Of a stretch of DNA of 64,000 nucleotides, positions 1-9,496 are shown piece after piece. This DNA is from Colius striatus (lineage: Eukaryota; Chordata; Aves; Coliiformes; Coliidae). The translations under genes were made by a program, and so were the position numbers. A model generated the notes under the pieces. It ran no database searches and was not told the origin of the DNA. It saw nothing but the letters and a program-made list of their open reading frames with translations. Positions within the stretch are counted from its first letter, which is position 1, and each line of letters starts with the position of its first letter. The stretch spans positions 4,516,350 through 4,580,349 of the forward strand of contig NC_084773.1 in NCBI RefSeq assembly GCF_028858725.1, given 5' to 3'.

Positions 1-1657
1 GAAGGGGATGGATGTCATGGTCACCGTCAAGGATGCAGCAAGTTCCCCAACCCTGAGCCAGGCTGGCAGGGACCCTGCGGGTGGCTCACCCAGAGGGCGC
101 ACAGGGATGGGCTCCTGGCCATTCAGCTCCGTCATCCCCTCCACGCCAGAAAATGTCACCAGGTCACCATCGCAGAAGAGGTGGCCGCGGCTGTCCTCGA
201 CACCTATGTATGTCACCACGCCTGGGTTGCCCTGAGGACAGGGAATGTCAGGGCTGGAGACTGAACCCCAGTGGCATAAAGCCACTGGAGGAGGCAGCGG
301 CGTTTGTGGAGAGCCTGCTAAGGCTGCCCTGCTACCTGAGAGATGTCCTGCACCACAGCACACACTGGGTCCCCTTCTGCTGGGTCTTCAACGACAAAGT
401 GCTCCCCAAAGTCGCAGAACAGTTGCCTGGATGATGGCGTTTTGCCAGAGAAGCCGCCTCAACAAGCTGCCTGAGCATTGCCAGGTTCCTGCCCTGGCCA
501 AGCAGTCCCACCAGTGGGACAGGAACACAGGCTGCAGAGCAGGGCTGGGGGTTCAGGGGACAATGTGACCTTTGACCAGTGGCAGGACCCTGCAGCAGAG
601 ACCCCTTACCCTGCCAGCCCCTTGGCATCAGCCACGATGAAGCAGATGCCTTGGTCATGGCAGAAATCCCCAACGCGGAGCTGCTCCTCCAGCGGGGACT
701 CGGTCAGCACCACCACCTGCATGGATACCGTCAGCAGGCAGCGCTGTGCCCAGGGCACCCCAGGGTAGGGGATGTGAGCTCACGTGGAAGGAGGTGAGGA
801 AGGTCTCTGACAGCTCCCCGGTGTGAGCAGCCACCACCACACAGGGGTTCAGCTCGGCCAGGGCCCGCTGGGATGCCTTGGCACGGCTCTGGCCGACATC
901 GCTCTCCCTCAGGAGGAACTGTGGGGTGGGCACACGGTTTGAGGTGCTGCTTGCCACAGTGGGGTGCCCCACAGGGCCCTGTACACACTGGTGAGGGGCC
1001 CTCTGGTGACGTCCATATCATGACATGGGACAACCCATGGGCCATAGCTGTGAGGATGTCAGGCACCCTGGCCCGTACCCATGACAGGGACCTCCCATTC
1101 CATGCTCCTTACCAGAGTCCCCACCCCATACCTGCTACTGGAAGCCCCTGGCCCCAAACCCATACCAGCAACTGAGCTGTACCCCACACACGATATAGGC
1201 ACTCCCACCTGTACTTGTACCCATTACCCTGCCCATACCCGCACCTGCTCCCAGCATCCCTGCCCAATACCTGTGCTCATTACCGAGCTGCTCACCCGCA
1301 TCTGCACCCACTACCGGTATGGCCGCCCGCACCCGCGCCCGTCACGGGCCCCGCCGCTACCTGGTGCCCGAGGTCGGCGGTGCAGACGGTGCCGGTGTCG
1401 TGCAGGACGAGCCGCCCGGTCCCCGCCAGCGCCAAGGCCGCCGCCGCCTGTGCCCCCGCCGCCCGCAGCCCCGACACCAGCGCGGCCGCCCCGGACAGCC
1501 GCTGCGCGCCGCCGCCTAGCACGTACCTGCGGGCAGCGCCCGTCAGCGCGGCCCGGGCCTTCCCCGCACCGCCGCTGCCCCTGCTCCCGCCCCCCGCTCC
1601 CCGTCCCCGCACGCACAGCTGCCGCGAGTACCGCGCCTCGGCGCCGCCGCCCGCCAT
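1..1657 (-). CDS. UBA7: UBA7, ubiquitin-like modifier-activating enzyme 7 (ISG15 E1), 5' part only
   Basis: E1 enzyme that activates the ubiquitin-like protein ISG15 with ATP and passes it as a thioester to an E2 in the cytosol. Six coding exons read on the minus strand: 1617-1657, 1526-1361, 918-784, 716-610, 426-336 and 231-90. All have GT-AG borders and the frame holds throughout; exon 7 and beyond lie off the left edge. The protein opens [18 protein letters not shown], the E1 N-terminal signature, followed by [53 protein letters not shown] and [17 protein letters not shown]. These cover the N-terminal inactive adenylation domain and the start of the first catalytic half-domain. [11 protein letters not shown] and the ISQGNPG stretch fit UBA7 better than UBA1, which has GDFVSFSEVQGM; this comparison is from memory. 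The exon 2 helix is unusually alanine-rich. UBA1 is the main alternative. The start at 1657 is the only Met in frame ahead of YSRQLYVLG. Confidence 0.82.
1080..1330. repeat. Degenerate C-rich repeat in UBA7 intron 2
   Basis: The intron between UBA7 exons 2 and 3 (919-1360) contains many imperfect copies of short units such as CCCATACC, CCCATTACC and CACCTGC. They look like a decayed minisatellite. No coding signal is seen in it. Confidence 0.5.
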
Positions 1658-2060
1658 AGCCAGCCCGCCTCCGAGCGCCGCCCCGCAGCCGCCGGCCCCG
1701 CCCGCAGCCCGCCCCGTCCGGCGCAGCCATGGCGGCCGCGGGCTGGCAGGCGCCGTGGCGGGCGCTGGGCGCGCTGGGCCGGGAGCTGGCGGCAGAGTGG
1801 GCGGCGCAGGACGTGCGGGCCGCGCTGTGCCAGCTGCTGCTGCTGTGGCTGGGCCTCAGCCTGCTCGGCGTCCGCCTGGCCTGGCGAGCCTACGGCGGGG
1901 CCGTGGCCGCGCTCTGCTACCGGACGGGGCCCGCCGGCCGCCGCTCCCCCGGCACCGGCCCCGGGCCCGCCCGGCCCCGCGCGCACTCCCTGTCCCCCGC
2001 CGGCCCGGCCGGACGCAACGGCGCCGCCGAACGGCACTGCCCGCCCCGGTGAGTCCCGAC
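1300..2060. promoter_or_regulatory. CpG island, bidirectional UBA7/TCTA promoter
   Basis: Very GC- and CpG-rich DNA covers the first exons of UBA7 (minus) and TCTA (plus). The start codons (1657 and 1729) are separated by only 71 bp, so both transcription starts and the core promoter must lie in or very near 1600-1730. GC boxes (CCGCCCCG, CCCCGCCC) are visible and no TATA box is seen. I see no interferon-stimulated response element (GAAANNGAAA or its complement) between 1300 and 2563. Confidence 0.7.
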
Positions 2061-2606
2061 CGCCCCCGGGCCCGCACCCCTCACCCTCCCTGCGCCCCGT
2101 GCGCCGCGGACCCAACCCGAGCGGCCCCCGGCGCCGTCAGCACCCTCCCGGCCGGGCCCAGGGTGCCCAGCAAGTGCCCTCCCGGCTGCACCCCCAAACG
2201 GGAACAGCCTCCCATCCGTGCCCCAGACCACTGTGCCCCAGCAAATGCCCTCCCCTCCCTACCCCAGTGCGCCCCAGCAAGTGCCTTCCAGGGCACACCC
2301 CCAGACCACTGCGCCCCAGTAAATGCCTCCCTGGCTGCACCCCTAAATCAGTATACCCCAGAAAACACCCTCTCACCTGTGCCCCCGAACCAGTACCCCG
2401 CTGTGAGCACCCCCAGCTGTGCCCTCAGACAAGCATGCCCCGCTAAGTGCAGCCCCAGCTCTGCCCGTCCTTGCCCAGCCCTGTCCCTGTGCCATGCTGT
2501 GCCATGCCAAGCTGCAGTGCGGGGATGCCGTCCAGCCCCACTCACGCTGCCCTTCTCTTGCAGGGAGGGCCTGGTGGCAGAGCCGGCGAAGACACACCGT
2601 GAGTGA
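1729..2606 (+). CDS. TCTA: TCTA, T-cell leukemia translocation-altered gene protein
   Basis: Small membrane protein; the human protein has been linked to restraint of osteoclast fusion, but its molecular role is unclear. Two coding exons, 1729-2048 and 2564-2606, are joined across an intron with GTGAGT donor and CAG acceptor. The product is 120 residues. It matches the human protein in three places: the N-terminal ALGALGREL...EWAAQDVR segment, the hydrophobic segment at about residues 31-50 (LLLLWLGLSLLGVRLAW) followed by YGG, and the C-terminal end EPAKTHRE (human EPLKTHRE). The region between residues 65 and 105 is Pro/Gly/Arg-rich and diverged. The C-terminal 13 residues come from the tiny second exon, so a reading that stops at the in-frame TGA after exon 1 (2052) would miss the conserved tail. 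The gene is head-to-head with UBA7 and tail-to-tail with AMT. Confidence 0.9.
2160..2450. repeat. Degenerate minisatellite in the TCTA intron
   Basis: The 515-bp TCTA intron (2049-2563) holds imperfect repeats of a unit resembling CCCCAGCAAGTGCC followed by a C-rich stretch. Clear cores begin near 2168, 2240, 2275 and 2318, with decaying copies further on. The spacing is irregular, about 35-72 bp. The repeat keeps one frame open but nothing suggests it is coding. Confidence 0.55.
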
Positions 2607-2637
2607 GGAGCGTCAGGGCCAGCGGGCACTGCCCACC

Positions 2638-2643
2638 ATTAAA
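2638..2643 (+). terminator. TCTA polyadenylation signal ATTAAA
   Basis: ATTAAA lies 32 bases after the TCTA stop codon and would end the TCTA mRNA near 2660, giving a very short 3' UTR. Confidence 0.6.
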
Positions 2644-2725
2644 GTGCTGTGCCGCATCCGCCACCCCTTGCTTTGGCACCCGCCGCTGTCACCAGAGAGG
2701 GGACCTGGAGAGTGAGGCAGGGGCG

Positions 2726-2731
2726 TTTATT
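2726..2731 (-). terminator. AMT polyadenylation signal AATAAA
   Basis: Read on the minus strand, AATAAA lies 37 bases after the AMT stop codon (2768-2770). With the TCTA signal at 2638 on the other strand, the two mRNAs end about 60-90 bp apart or overlap slightly. Confidence 0.7.
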
Positions 2732-2767
2732 GGGGCCAGGGCACCGTGCCCGTGGTGAGCGCCGCCC

Positions 2768-4730
2768 TCACTTGGCCATGTAGTACTGGGTGGGCACAAA
2801 GGGCATCTTGGTGACGAGTGCTGGGTGCTGCTTCTTCCGAACCTCGACGGTGAGTGCGGTGCCGGCCCGGCTGTGCGCTGCCTCCACGTAGCCCATGGCG
2901 ATGTTCTTGCCCAGGGAGGGCGAGGGGCAGCCGCTGGTCACCGTGCCTGGGGATGTGAGGACACGGGGAGGTGAGTGAGAGCCGGCAGCCCCAGCACCCT
3001 CCCCTGCCACGGCTGCAGTGCAGGCCACCCCCACATACCCACTGGAGTGCCCTCAGGGCCCAGGATGGCCGTGTGGGGCCGGATGGGGGGTCCCACTGAT
3101 GTCAGCCCCACGCGCTTGCGCTTCGGTTTCTCTTTCACTTGCGCCATGATGGCAGCCGCGCCAGGGAAGTCCATGGCCGCCCGCCGGCGCTTCCCTGCGG
3201 GCAGAGATGGGCGAGGGTCGGCGATGCCCTCCTGCTCCCCTTATGCCCCACTGGGGCTATGAGGCTGCTGGGCAGATGTGGCCCCGACCTACCCAAGGTC
3301 CACAGCAGCCCGGCCTCGGCAGGCGTGGTGCTCTCGTCGATGTCGTTGCCATAGAGGCAGAGCCCGGCCTCCAGGCGCAGGCTGTCCCTGGCCGCCAACC
3401 CCGCCGGCCACACCTCGGGGACACCCAGCAGCCGCTCGGCCAGCTCCAGCGCCAGCCCCGCGGGCACCGAGATCTGCAGGGGCACAGGGGCAGGGTCAGC
3501 AGGGCACGGCCTGCCCCTGCCGTGGTGCCGTGGCGGGGGTGCTCCCAGGGTACCTCCACGCCGTCCTCGCCGGTGTAGCCGCAGCGCGTGACCTGGCAGC
3601 CCGGCACACCGAAGACTGTCGTGGTGACGCTGTTCATGAAGGACAGCTTGGCCAGGTCGTCCGACAGCCCCGCCTGCAGCACTTGCACCATGGAGGGACC
3701 TGGGGAGGCAGGTGGCTCTGGGGGACGGGGCAGTCTGGGGAAGGGGGGACACGGGGAGGGCACTGACATCCATCAGGCAAAGGTCTGGAGGAGGGAGCAG
3801 GCCGGCAGCCGCTGAGGACGAGCCCCACCCACTACCTTGCAGAGCCAGCAGCGCGTTGTCCAACACCTCCAGACGGACGTCCCCGCCGGCAGCCTGCACC
3901 TCCGCCGCCCTGCCCTGCCGGGTGACAGCGGGCCGCTAGCACAGGGGCTGTGCCGGTGCCAGCCGCGCACGTGGCCACGGCCGCTTTGCCCAGCGTCGCT
4001 ACAGACAGCAGCAGAGGTGGGAGGACTCACTCCCAGCCCCCGTGGGGCTCGGGCAGGCCCGTACCCTCATGATGGCCAAGTCCTTGTCAGCACAGCTGGC
4101 GTTGGACACCACGTAGAGGTGATCCTCTGAGGTGTTGGTGACGATGAGGTCATCCACGATGCCGCCCCTCTCATTAGTGACCAGCGTCAGGGTGCCCTAT
4201 GGGATGTGGGCTTGGGAGCACGTGCCTGTACCCCCCAGCCTCCCCGGGACGCCCCTGGGGGTCTCCGACCCCGCTGGATGCCCGGTGCCCACCCGGCGCC
4301 CCGTACCTGTCCCGGCTTCAGCTCGGCGATGTCCCCCACCACCAGGCTCTCCATGAACTTCACACGGTCCCGGCCGTACACGCGGGTCTGGAAGGGGCCG
4401 CGGGGTGCCCGTGAGGCGCCGCGGGTGACCCCCCCCGTCCCCACGCCCACCCCTCCCGTCCCGCTCCGCTACCTGCAGCATGTGCGAGACGTCGAAGAGG
4501 GAGCAGCGGCGGCGGGTGTGCAGGTGGGACTGGAGGTGGCCCTGCCCGTAGTGCAGGGGCAGGCTCCAGCCGGCGAACGGCACCATCCTGCCGCCGCGGG
4601 CCCGGTGGAGGGCGTCCAGCGGCGTCCGCTTCAGCCCCCCCGCGCCGGCCTCGGCCCCCCCGGGCCCGCTCAGCGGCGCGGAGCGCGGGGGCCGGCGGGG
4701 CAGCGCGGCGCGGCAGCCCGCCCGCAGCAT
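2768..4730 (-). CDS. AMT: AMT, aminomethyltransferase (glycine cleavage system T-protein), mitochondrial
   Basis: Transfers the methylene carbon of glycine from the lipoyl arm of H-protein to tetrahydrofolate and releases ammonia, in the mitochondrial matrix. Eight exons on the minus strand: 4730-4473, 4387-4307, 4196-4065, 3914-3836, 3699-3554, 3473-3293, 3194-3039 and 2946-2768. Together they give exactly 403 residues, the same length as the human protein, and every splice site is GT-AG. The first 30 or so residues are Arg/Ala/Pro-rich and act as a mitochondrial presequence. The GCV_T folate-binding domain follows, with [35 protein letters not shown] and [12 protein letters not shown]129 in the last motif corresponds to the catalytic Asp101 of the mature human enzyme. 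[27 protein letters not shown] and the C-terminal barrel ([28 protein letters not shown]) are intact. No damage is seen. Confidence 0.97.
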
Positions 4731-4910
4731 CCTCCCTCCCTTCCTGGCACGGCCCGGGGCCGCGGGGCCCCTGGGACACGGAGTCCGGCCGGCCCCGCCC
4801 CGCCCCGCCCCCCGGCCCCGCCTCCCCCGCCGGCCCGGGGGGATGCCGGCTGCGGGTCCTGCCCGCCCCCCAAGGACAGGCAGACGCAGGCAGGGCCAAC
4901 GTAGCAGCTT
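4560..4910 (-). promoter_or_regulatory. AMT promoter CpG island overlapping the NICN1 3' flank
   Basis: GC- and CpG-rich DNA covers AMT exon 1 and the 170 bp above it, with runs of CCCCGCC GC boxes near 4795-4830. The 469 bp between the AMT start (4730) and the NICN1 stop (5200) contains no other gene. I found no AATAAA or ATTAAA on the minus strand here for NICN1, so NICN1 probably ends with a variant signal close to the AMT promoter. Confidence 0.55.
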
Positions 4911-5199
4911 TTAGTCGTGACCGAGGCGCTCCCCGTCACGTCCTCGGACCCCCGGCGCGCCGGGCGCCGGCCCCAGCACCCCCGTGTCTGCGGGAGCCGT
5001 GTCTCTCAGCCTGCAGGGCTGGGGCTGCTCCCCAGGGCAGAGGTAGCGGGGGGAGCTGCCCTGCCAGCCAGCGCAGGGGATGGGGCACGGGGAGGGCCTG
5101 GGAACCCCCAGGAACAAAGGCCAGTGCAGGAACACAGGAGTCCTCTTGGGCCCCGGGAGCATGGAAGAGCCGGCTCCCTCTGGCCAGCACTGGCGGGGC

Positions 5200-7843
5200 T
5201 CACGTGTAGGAAAGCAGGTTGATATCATAGCAGCCATCCACCTGGAAAAGACAGAACCGTTGGTGCTGCACTGCACCATCGCTCTGCTGGGGCACCCCCC
5301 TAGACCTCCACTGCCCTGGTGGGAGCAGCCCCCCGGGAGGGCTCTGCCACCAACACACCAAGGCTGGAGCCCAAGTTGGGTGACAGGACTTACGTCAAAG
5401 CGCCCGATGCGGGCAGCTGCCTGGCGAGCCCGGACCACCTCCGTCAGCACCCACATTTGCTGCACCTCTGTCGACACCTTCTCTGGGTCAGGGAGCTCCT
5501 GGAAAGAAGCAGGCACACGGCTGTGGAGTGGGAACAGGAGCGGCCGATGGCCCAGGGCCTGGGCAGAGGTGTGGGCGGGGGCTGTGCTGCCTGGGAGCCC
5601 ATCACCATGGCAGTGCTGCTCACACCACTGACCTGCCGGTGGTTTCTCAACGCAGCAGCGTGAGCAGGGCCCTGCTGTAGGCACATGGACAGCTGAGGAA
5701 ATGGGTGGTGCCAACGCAGCCCGCTGCTGCTGGCAGGCGTCCAAGCAGAGCACAGAGCGCTGGCTAATGATTACAAACCTAATCACACAGTCCAGAGTTT
5801 CCCAAGGCAGCAGCTGCCCCCCGGTGCCTGGAGCCACAGACCCCACTGCAGGGGTGGGTTCTCCCGGGGACCTTCAGCCAGGCAGGGCTCACTGGCTCAG
5901 CAGCAGCTCCGCAGGCTGGAGCAAGCCTCTGTGCTGCTCCTGCCCTGCTGCAGCACCGGGGTGCTGGCAGGTGCCTCGGGGTGATGCTGGGACCAGCCAA
6001 GCCCAGACTAACCCCCAGCACCTCCTCTGGACCCTCCGTTGCCCAGGGAGCCATGACCCAAGCAATGACCTTGCCACGGCAGTGGTGGTGTGAGGCTGGC
6101 AGCAGAAGCGCCCTGGAGGTGCTGGCATTGTGGCACGGTGCCCTGCAGGGCATGACTCAGCAGGATTCTGGCGGTGGGACAGCTGCCCACCCCTGCCCCT
6201 GCCTTGCCCAGCCCAGACTTTGCTCACCGAAGGCCATCAGCCAGCCAGATGTGGCTCACAAGCTGTAAACGTGTGCCATGGCTGTGACCTCCCTCTGCCC
6301 ATCGTGCTCCCCAGCAAAGCACTGGGCACCAGCCAGCCCACCCCCTCCCCTCCCCACACCGAGCCGTGCTGTGCACCCACTGCTCCCACGGGGACCCTCC
6401 TGTCCCCACACTAGAGGGTGGGTAGGCTGAAGTGTCACTGCAAATCACACATCCCCGAAGAGATGGGTATTTTTCCCCCTCTGGACTCTGCAAACCACTT
6501 GCAGCCATTTCAGGGCTCCACAGCTGTTCCTGGCCAGGACAGGGATAGCGCTGGCAGCCTCACAAGGACCACTCACCCCACACGGGTCCCTCCTTCCCCA
6601 CCCCACATCACTCACCTTGTGCAGGCTGGTTGGCTGCTCCGGAGGGGTCAGCTGGGAGAGCCAGGAGGGAAAATCCTTCTGGGGGCTCTGAAACAGATGC
6701 AGAGGGTCACACAGGGGTGTTCCCGATGGCAGCTCCATCCCTGCCTGGCAGGGAGCGCAGCACCAGCACCTGCTCACCTTCTGTCCAAGGGGAAAGATCT
6801 GCAGCTCCTCAATGGTGAAGTGGAGCCAGACCGGGGAGGGCTGCCGCAGGATGAACCGCACCGCCGTCACCTGGTCCATGTCGCACAGCATCTGCCGGGG
6901 CAAGGAAGCTGTCACTGGGGAGGCTGGCCAGGCTGGCACTGCTTCGAGGCAGCTCTGGGGCTCTGCTTCAAACCACTCCTGACCCACCCCCGATGGAAGG
7001 AGCCCGAGGGAAAAGTCACCCCATGGTGTCTCTCCGGGCTGAGAGAAGGGCCGGCAGTGGCAGGAGAGGCACGGCGGGGTGCCATGGAGGCACTGTGGGG
7101 CATTGGCACATAGCCCCGGGGCCCAGGAGCCATCCTGGTGTGCAGGCAAAGCGGGGGTGAGCCCTCAGGGTTTTGGGTGATGCCCCGGGCGTACCGACCT
7201 GGTGTCGGTGGAGGGAGAAGTAGTCCTGGGAGCCCTCCTCGGTGTGCGGGCAGGGCATGAGGCAGTAGTCCCGCAGGCAGGTCACCCACCGGCGGGAGCC
7301 GGTGGGGCCGGGCCGCTGCACCCGCACGCTCAGGAAGGCCGTGTAGAAGTTCCTGAAGACGATCTCCTGCACCTGTGAGACCGGTGGGCTCAGCCCGAGC
7401 CCCGGCATCCCCCCGAGCCCCGGCATCGCCCCCGGCATGGCCCTCCCTGCCGGTACCGGTACCGCCACAGTCCCCGCGCCGGCACCCGCCCCGGCGTTCC
7501 CCCGCGCCCCGGGACCGCTTCCCACGCTGCAGTCATCGCCACCGCCGGCGTGCCCCCACCGTCCCCGTGCCCGTGCCCACCGCTCCTCCATGCCGGCACC
7601 TCACCGGCACCATCCCCCCGGCCCCGCGGCGCCCTCCGCGCCATCCCCCGCCCCAGGCCGTGCCGCACTCACGTCGGCGGCGGCGCCGCGGGGGAAGCGG
7701 AGGTCGATGACGGTGACGCCGGGCCGCGCCGGCTCGGCCCCCCCGCCCAGCTGTAGCGCGGCGGCGGGGCGGGGGGCGCAGGGCAGCGGGGAACGGCTCG
7801 GCCCCGCCGCCGGCCCCGGCCCCGGCCCCGCCGCTCCCGACAT
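5200..7843 (-). CDS. NICN1: NICN1, nicolin-1 (tubulin polyglutamylase complex subunit)
   Basis: Accessory subunit of the TTLL1-type tubulin polyglutamylase complex, which adds glutamate chains to tubulin tails. Six exons on the minus strand: 7843-7673, 7372-7199, 6891-6778, 6687-6616, 5498-5394 and 5241-5200. Every intron is phase 0 with GT-AG borders. The product is 225 residues against 213 in human. Conserved stretches include EIVFRNFYTAFLSVRV, WVTCLRDYCLMPCPHTEEG, HQMLCDM, FILRQPSPVWLHFTIEELQI, VSTEVQQMWVLTEVVRA and the C-terminal RIGRFDVDGCYDINLLSYT. The whole protein folds as one discoidin-like beta domain in this family. Exon 1 is much less conserved: its first 38 residues are Gly/Ala/Pro-rich and only VTVIDLRFP resembles the human sequence. 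The start is placed at 7843 because it sits in a perfect GCCGCCATG context. Confidence 0.95.
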
Positions 7844-7869
7844 GGCGGCGCAGCGCGGCCGCCCCTCCT

Positions 7870-7898
7870 GGGCGGGGCCTGGGCGGGCGGTGACGTCA
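7870..7898 (-). promoter_or_regulatory. NICN1 proximal promoter: GC box plus full CRE
   Basis: The palindrome TGACGTCA, a complete cAMP response element (CREB/ATF site), is at 7891-7898, 48 bp upstream of the NICN1 start codon. A GC box (GGGCGGGGCC) is at about 7870-7879. Both lie in CpG-rich DNA and no TATA box is seen. Confidence 0.65.
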
Positions 7899-7952
7899 CA
7901 CGCCGCAACGGCCGCGAGCGGGAGCGCCGCTCTCGCCGCCAGGGGGCGCTGC

Positions 7953-8989
7953 GCTCCTGCTGCCCCGCTACTGCCGCTGCCCCGCTACTGCCGCTGCCCC
8001 GCTACTGCCGCTGCCCCGCTCCTGCTGCCCGGCTACTGCCGCCCCGCTACTGCCGCTGCCCGGCTACTGCTGCCCGGCTACTGCCGCTGCCCCGCTCCTG
8101 CTGCCCCGCTACTGCCGCCCCGCTCCTGCTGCCCCGCTACTGCCGCTGCCCGGCTACTGCTGCCCGGCTACTGCCGCTGCCCCGCTCCTGCTGCCCCGCT
8201 ACTGCCGCCCGGCTACTGCCGCCCGGCTCCCGCTACTGCCGCTGCCCTGCTCCTGCCGCTGCCCCGCTACTCCCGCCCGGCTACTGCTGCCCGGCTCCCG
8301 CTGCTGCCCGGCTACTGCTGCCCGGCTACTGCTGCCCGGCTCCCTCTGCCCGGCTCCCTCTGCCCGGCTCCCGCTGCCGCCCGGCTACTGCTGCCCGGCT
8401 CCCGCTGCTGCCCGGCTCCCGCTGCTGCCCGGCTACTGCTGCCCGGCTACTGCTGCCCGGCTCCCTCTGCCCGGCTCCCGCTGCTGCCCGGCTCCTGCTG
8501 CCCGGCTCCCGCTGCTGCCCGGCTCCCGCTGCTGCCCGGCTCCCGCTGCTGCCCGGCTCCCGCTGCTGCCCGGCTACTGCTGCCCGGCTACTGCTGCCCG
8601 GCTCCCTCTGCCCGGCTCCCGCTGCTGCCCGGCTACTGCTGCTGCCCGGCTCCCGCTGCTGCCCGGCTACTGCTGCTGCCCGGCTCCCGCTGCTGCCCGT
8701 CTCCCTCTGCCCGGCTCCCGCTGCTGCCCGGCTCCCGCTGCTGCCCGGCTCCCGCTGCTGCCCGGCTCCTGCTGCTGCCCGGCTCCCGCTGCTGCCCGGC
8801 TCCTGCTGCTGCCCGGCTCCCGCTGCTGCCCGGCTCCCGCTGCCCAGTCCCTGCTACTGCCGAGTTCCTCCCGCTGCCCGGCTCCCGCTGCCCAGTCCCT
8901 GCTACTGCCGAGTTCCTCCCGCTGCCGAGTTCCTCCCGGCTCCCGCTGCCCGCCCGCTGCCTGCTGCCCGGCTCCCGCTGCCCGGCGCG
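7953..8989. repeat. 1-kb GC-rich minisatellite (about 17-bp unit)
   Basis: A continuous tandem array of a unit close to GCTCCCGCTGCTGCCCG or its variant GCTACTGCCGCTGCCCC. It has about 60 copies with 3- to 6-base length changes, so the exact period drifts. Because many units are near multiples of three or compensate, one plus-strand frame stays open across the array and encodes low-complexity Leu/Pro/Ala/Arg sequence. This is not a gene. The array begins about 110 bp upstream of the NICN1 start and ends about 35 bp from the DAG1 polyadenylation signal. Confidence 0.9.
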
Positions 8990-9025
8990 GCGGTGGCAGA
9001 GGCATCGCCGTAGTAAAGCACACGG

Positions 9026-9031
9026 TTTATT
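9026..9031 (-). terminator. DAG1 distal polyadenylation signal AATAAA
   Basis: AATAAA on the minus strand, followed within 20 bases by a GTGTGC element. It is the last canonical signal before the minisatellite. A second AATAAA on the same strand, at 9540-9545, may give a shorter 3' UTR. Confidence 0.6.
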
Positions 9032-9479
9032 GACTCCATACTTTTACACAACGCGGAACCCGTCCCCCCGCGACGCCGAGACGAGATCGGGGCTGGAGGG
9101 GAGGTGTGTGAGCACCCCCGGCCCTCGCCCGCCCGCTGCCGCCGCCTCGCCCCGTGCCGGGTGCCCGCCGCCGCACGGCGGGTGTCGCTCCTCCCGCCCT
9201 CCCCAACCCGCCCCGCAGAGCGCTGAGGGTAAACACAGACCCATGCTTGAAATGGTACAGGCGAGGGAGAGGCGGAGGCGGCGGGCGGGGGGCGGGGGGC
9301 GCCCCGGGGCGGGGAGCTGAGCTCGGACAAACGGCTGGCAGCGGCACACCGGTCGGTAAGTCTCTTTTTAATAAAACAATTGGAGGCTGTATCAAAAATT
9401 TAGTAAAAAAATTCTATTTGCGAGTTCACTAATTCGTTTGTCACTATTCGCTGCTGCGGCTGCGCTTTGTTTTTCCTTT

Positions 9480-9496
9480 CCCCCCCCCCCCCCCCC
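9480..9496. repeat. Homopolymer of 17 C (G on the DAG1 transcript)
   Basis: An uninterrupted run of C at 9480-9496 within the DAG1 3' UTR, followed by a T-rich tract to about 9533. The exact length is unreliable in any assembly. Confidence 0.85.

Noticed and set aside
1-1657. Calling the left-hand E1 gene UBA1 instead of UBA7
   Set aside because: Several segments are nearer to UBA7 as remembered ([26 protein letters not shown]). UBA1 remains the main alternative until a phylogeny is done.
1215-2606. A 463-codon open frame on the plus strand
   Set aside because: It crosses the antisense of UBA7 exons 1-2, the shared promoter and the TCTA intron. Only its last 13 codons are real, as TCTA exon 2.
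7437-9320. A 627-codon open frame on the plus strand
   Set aside because: It runs across the minisatellite and encodes only repeated Leu/Pro/Ala/Arg units; the frame is open because the GC-rich repeat lacks stop codons.
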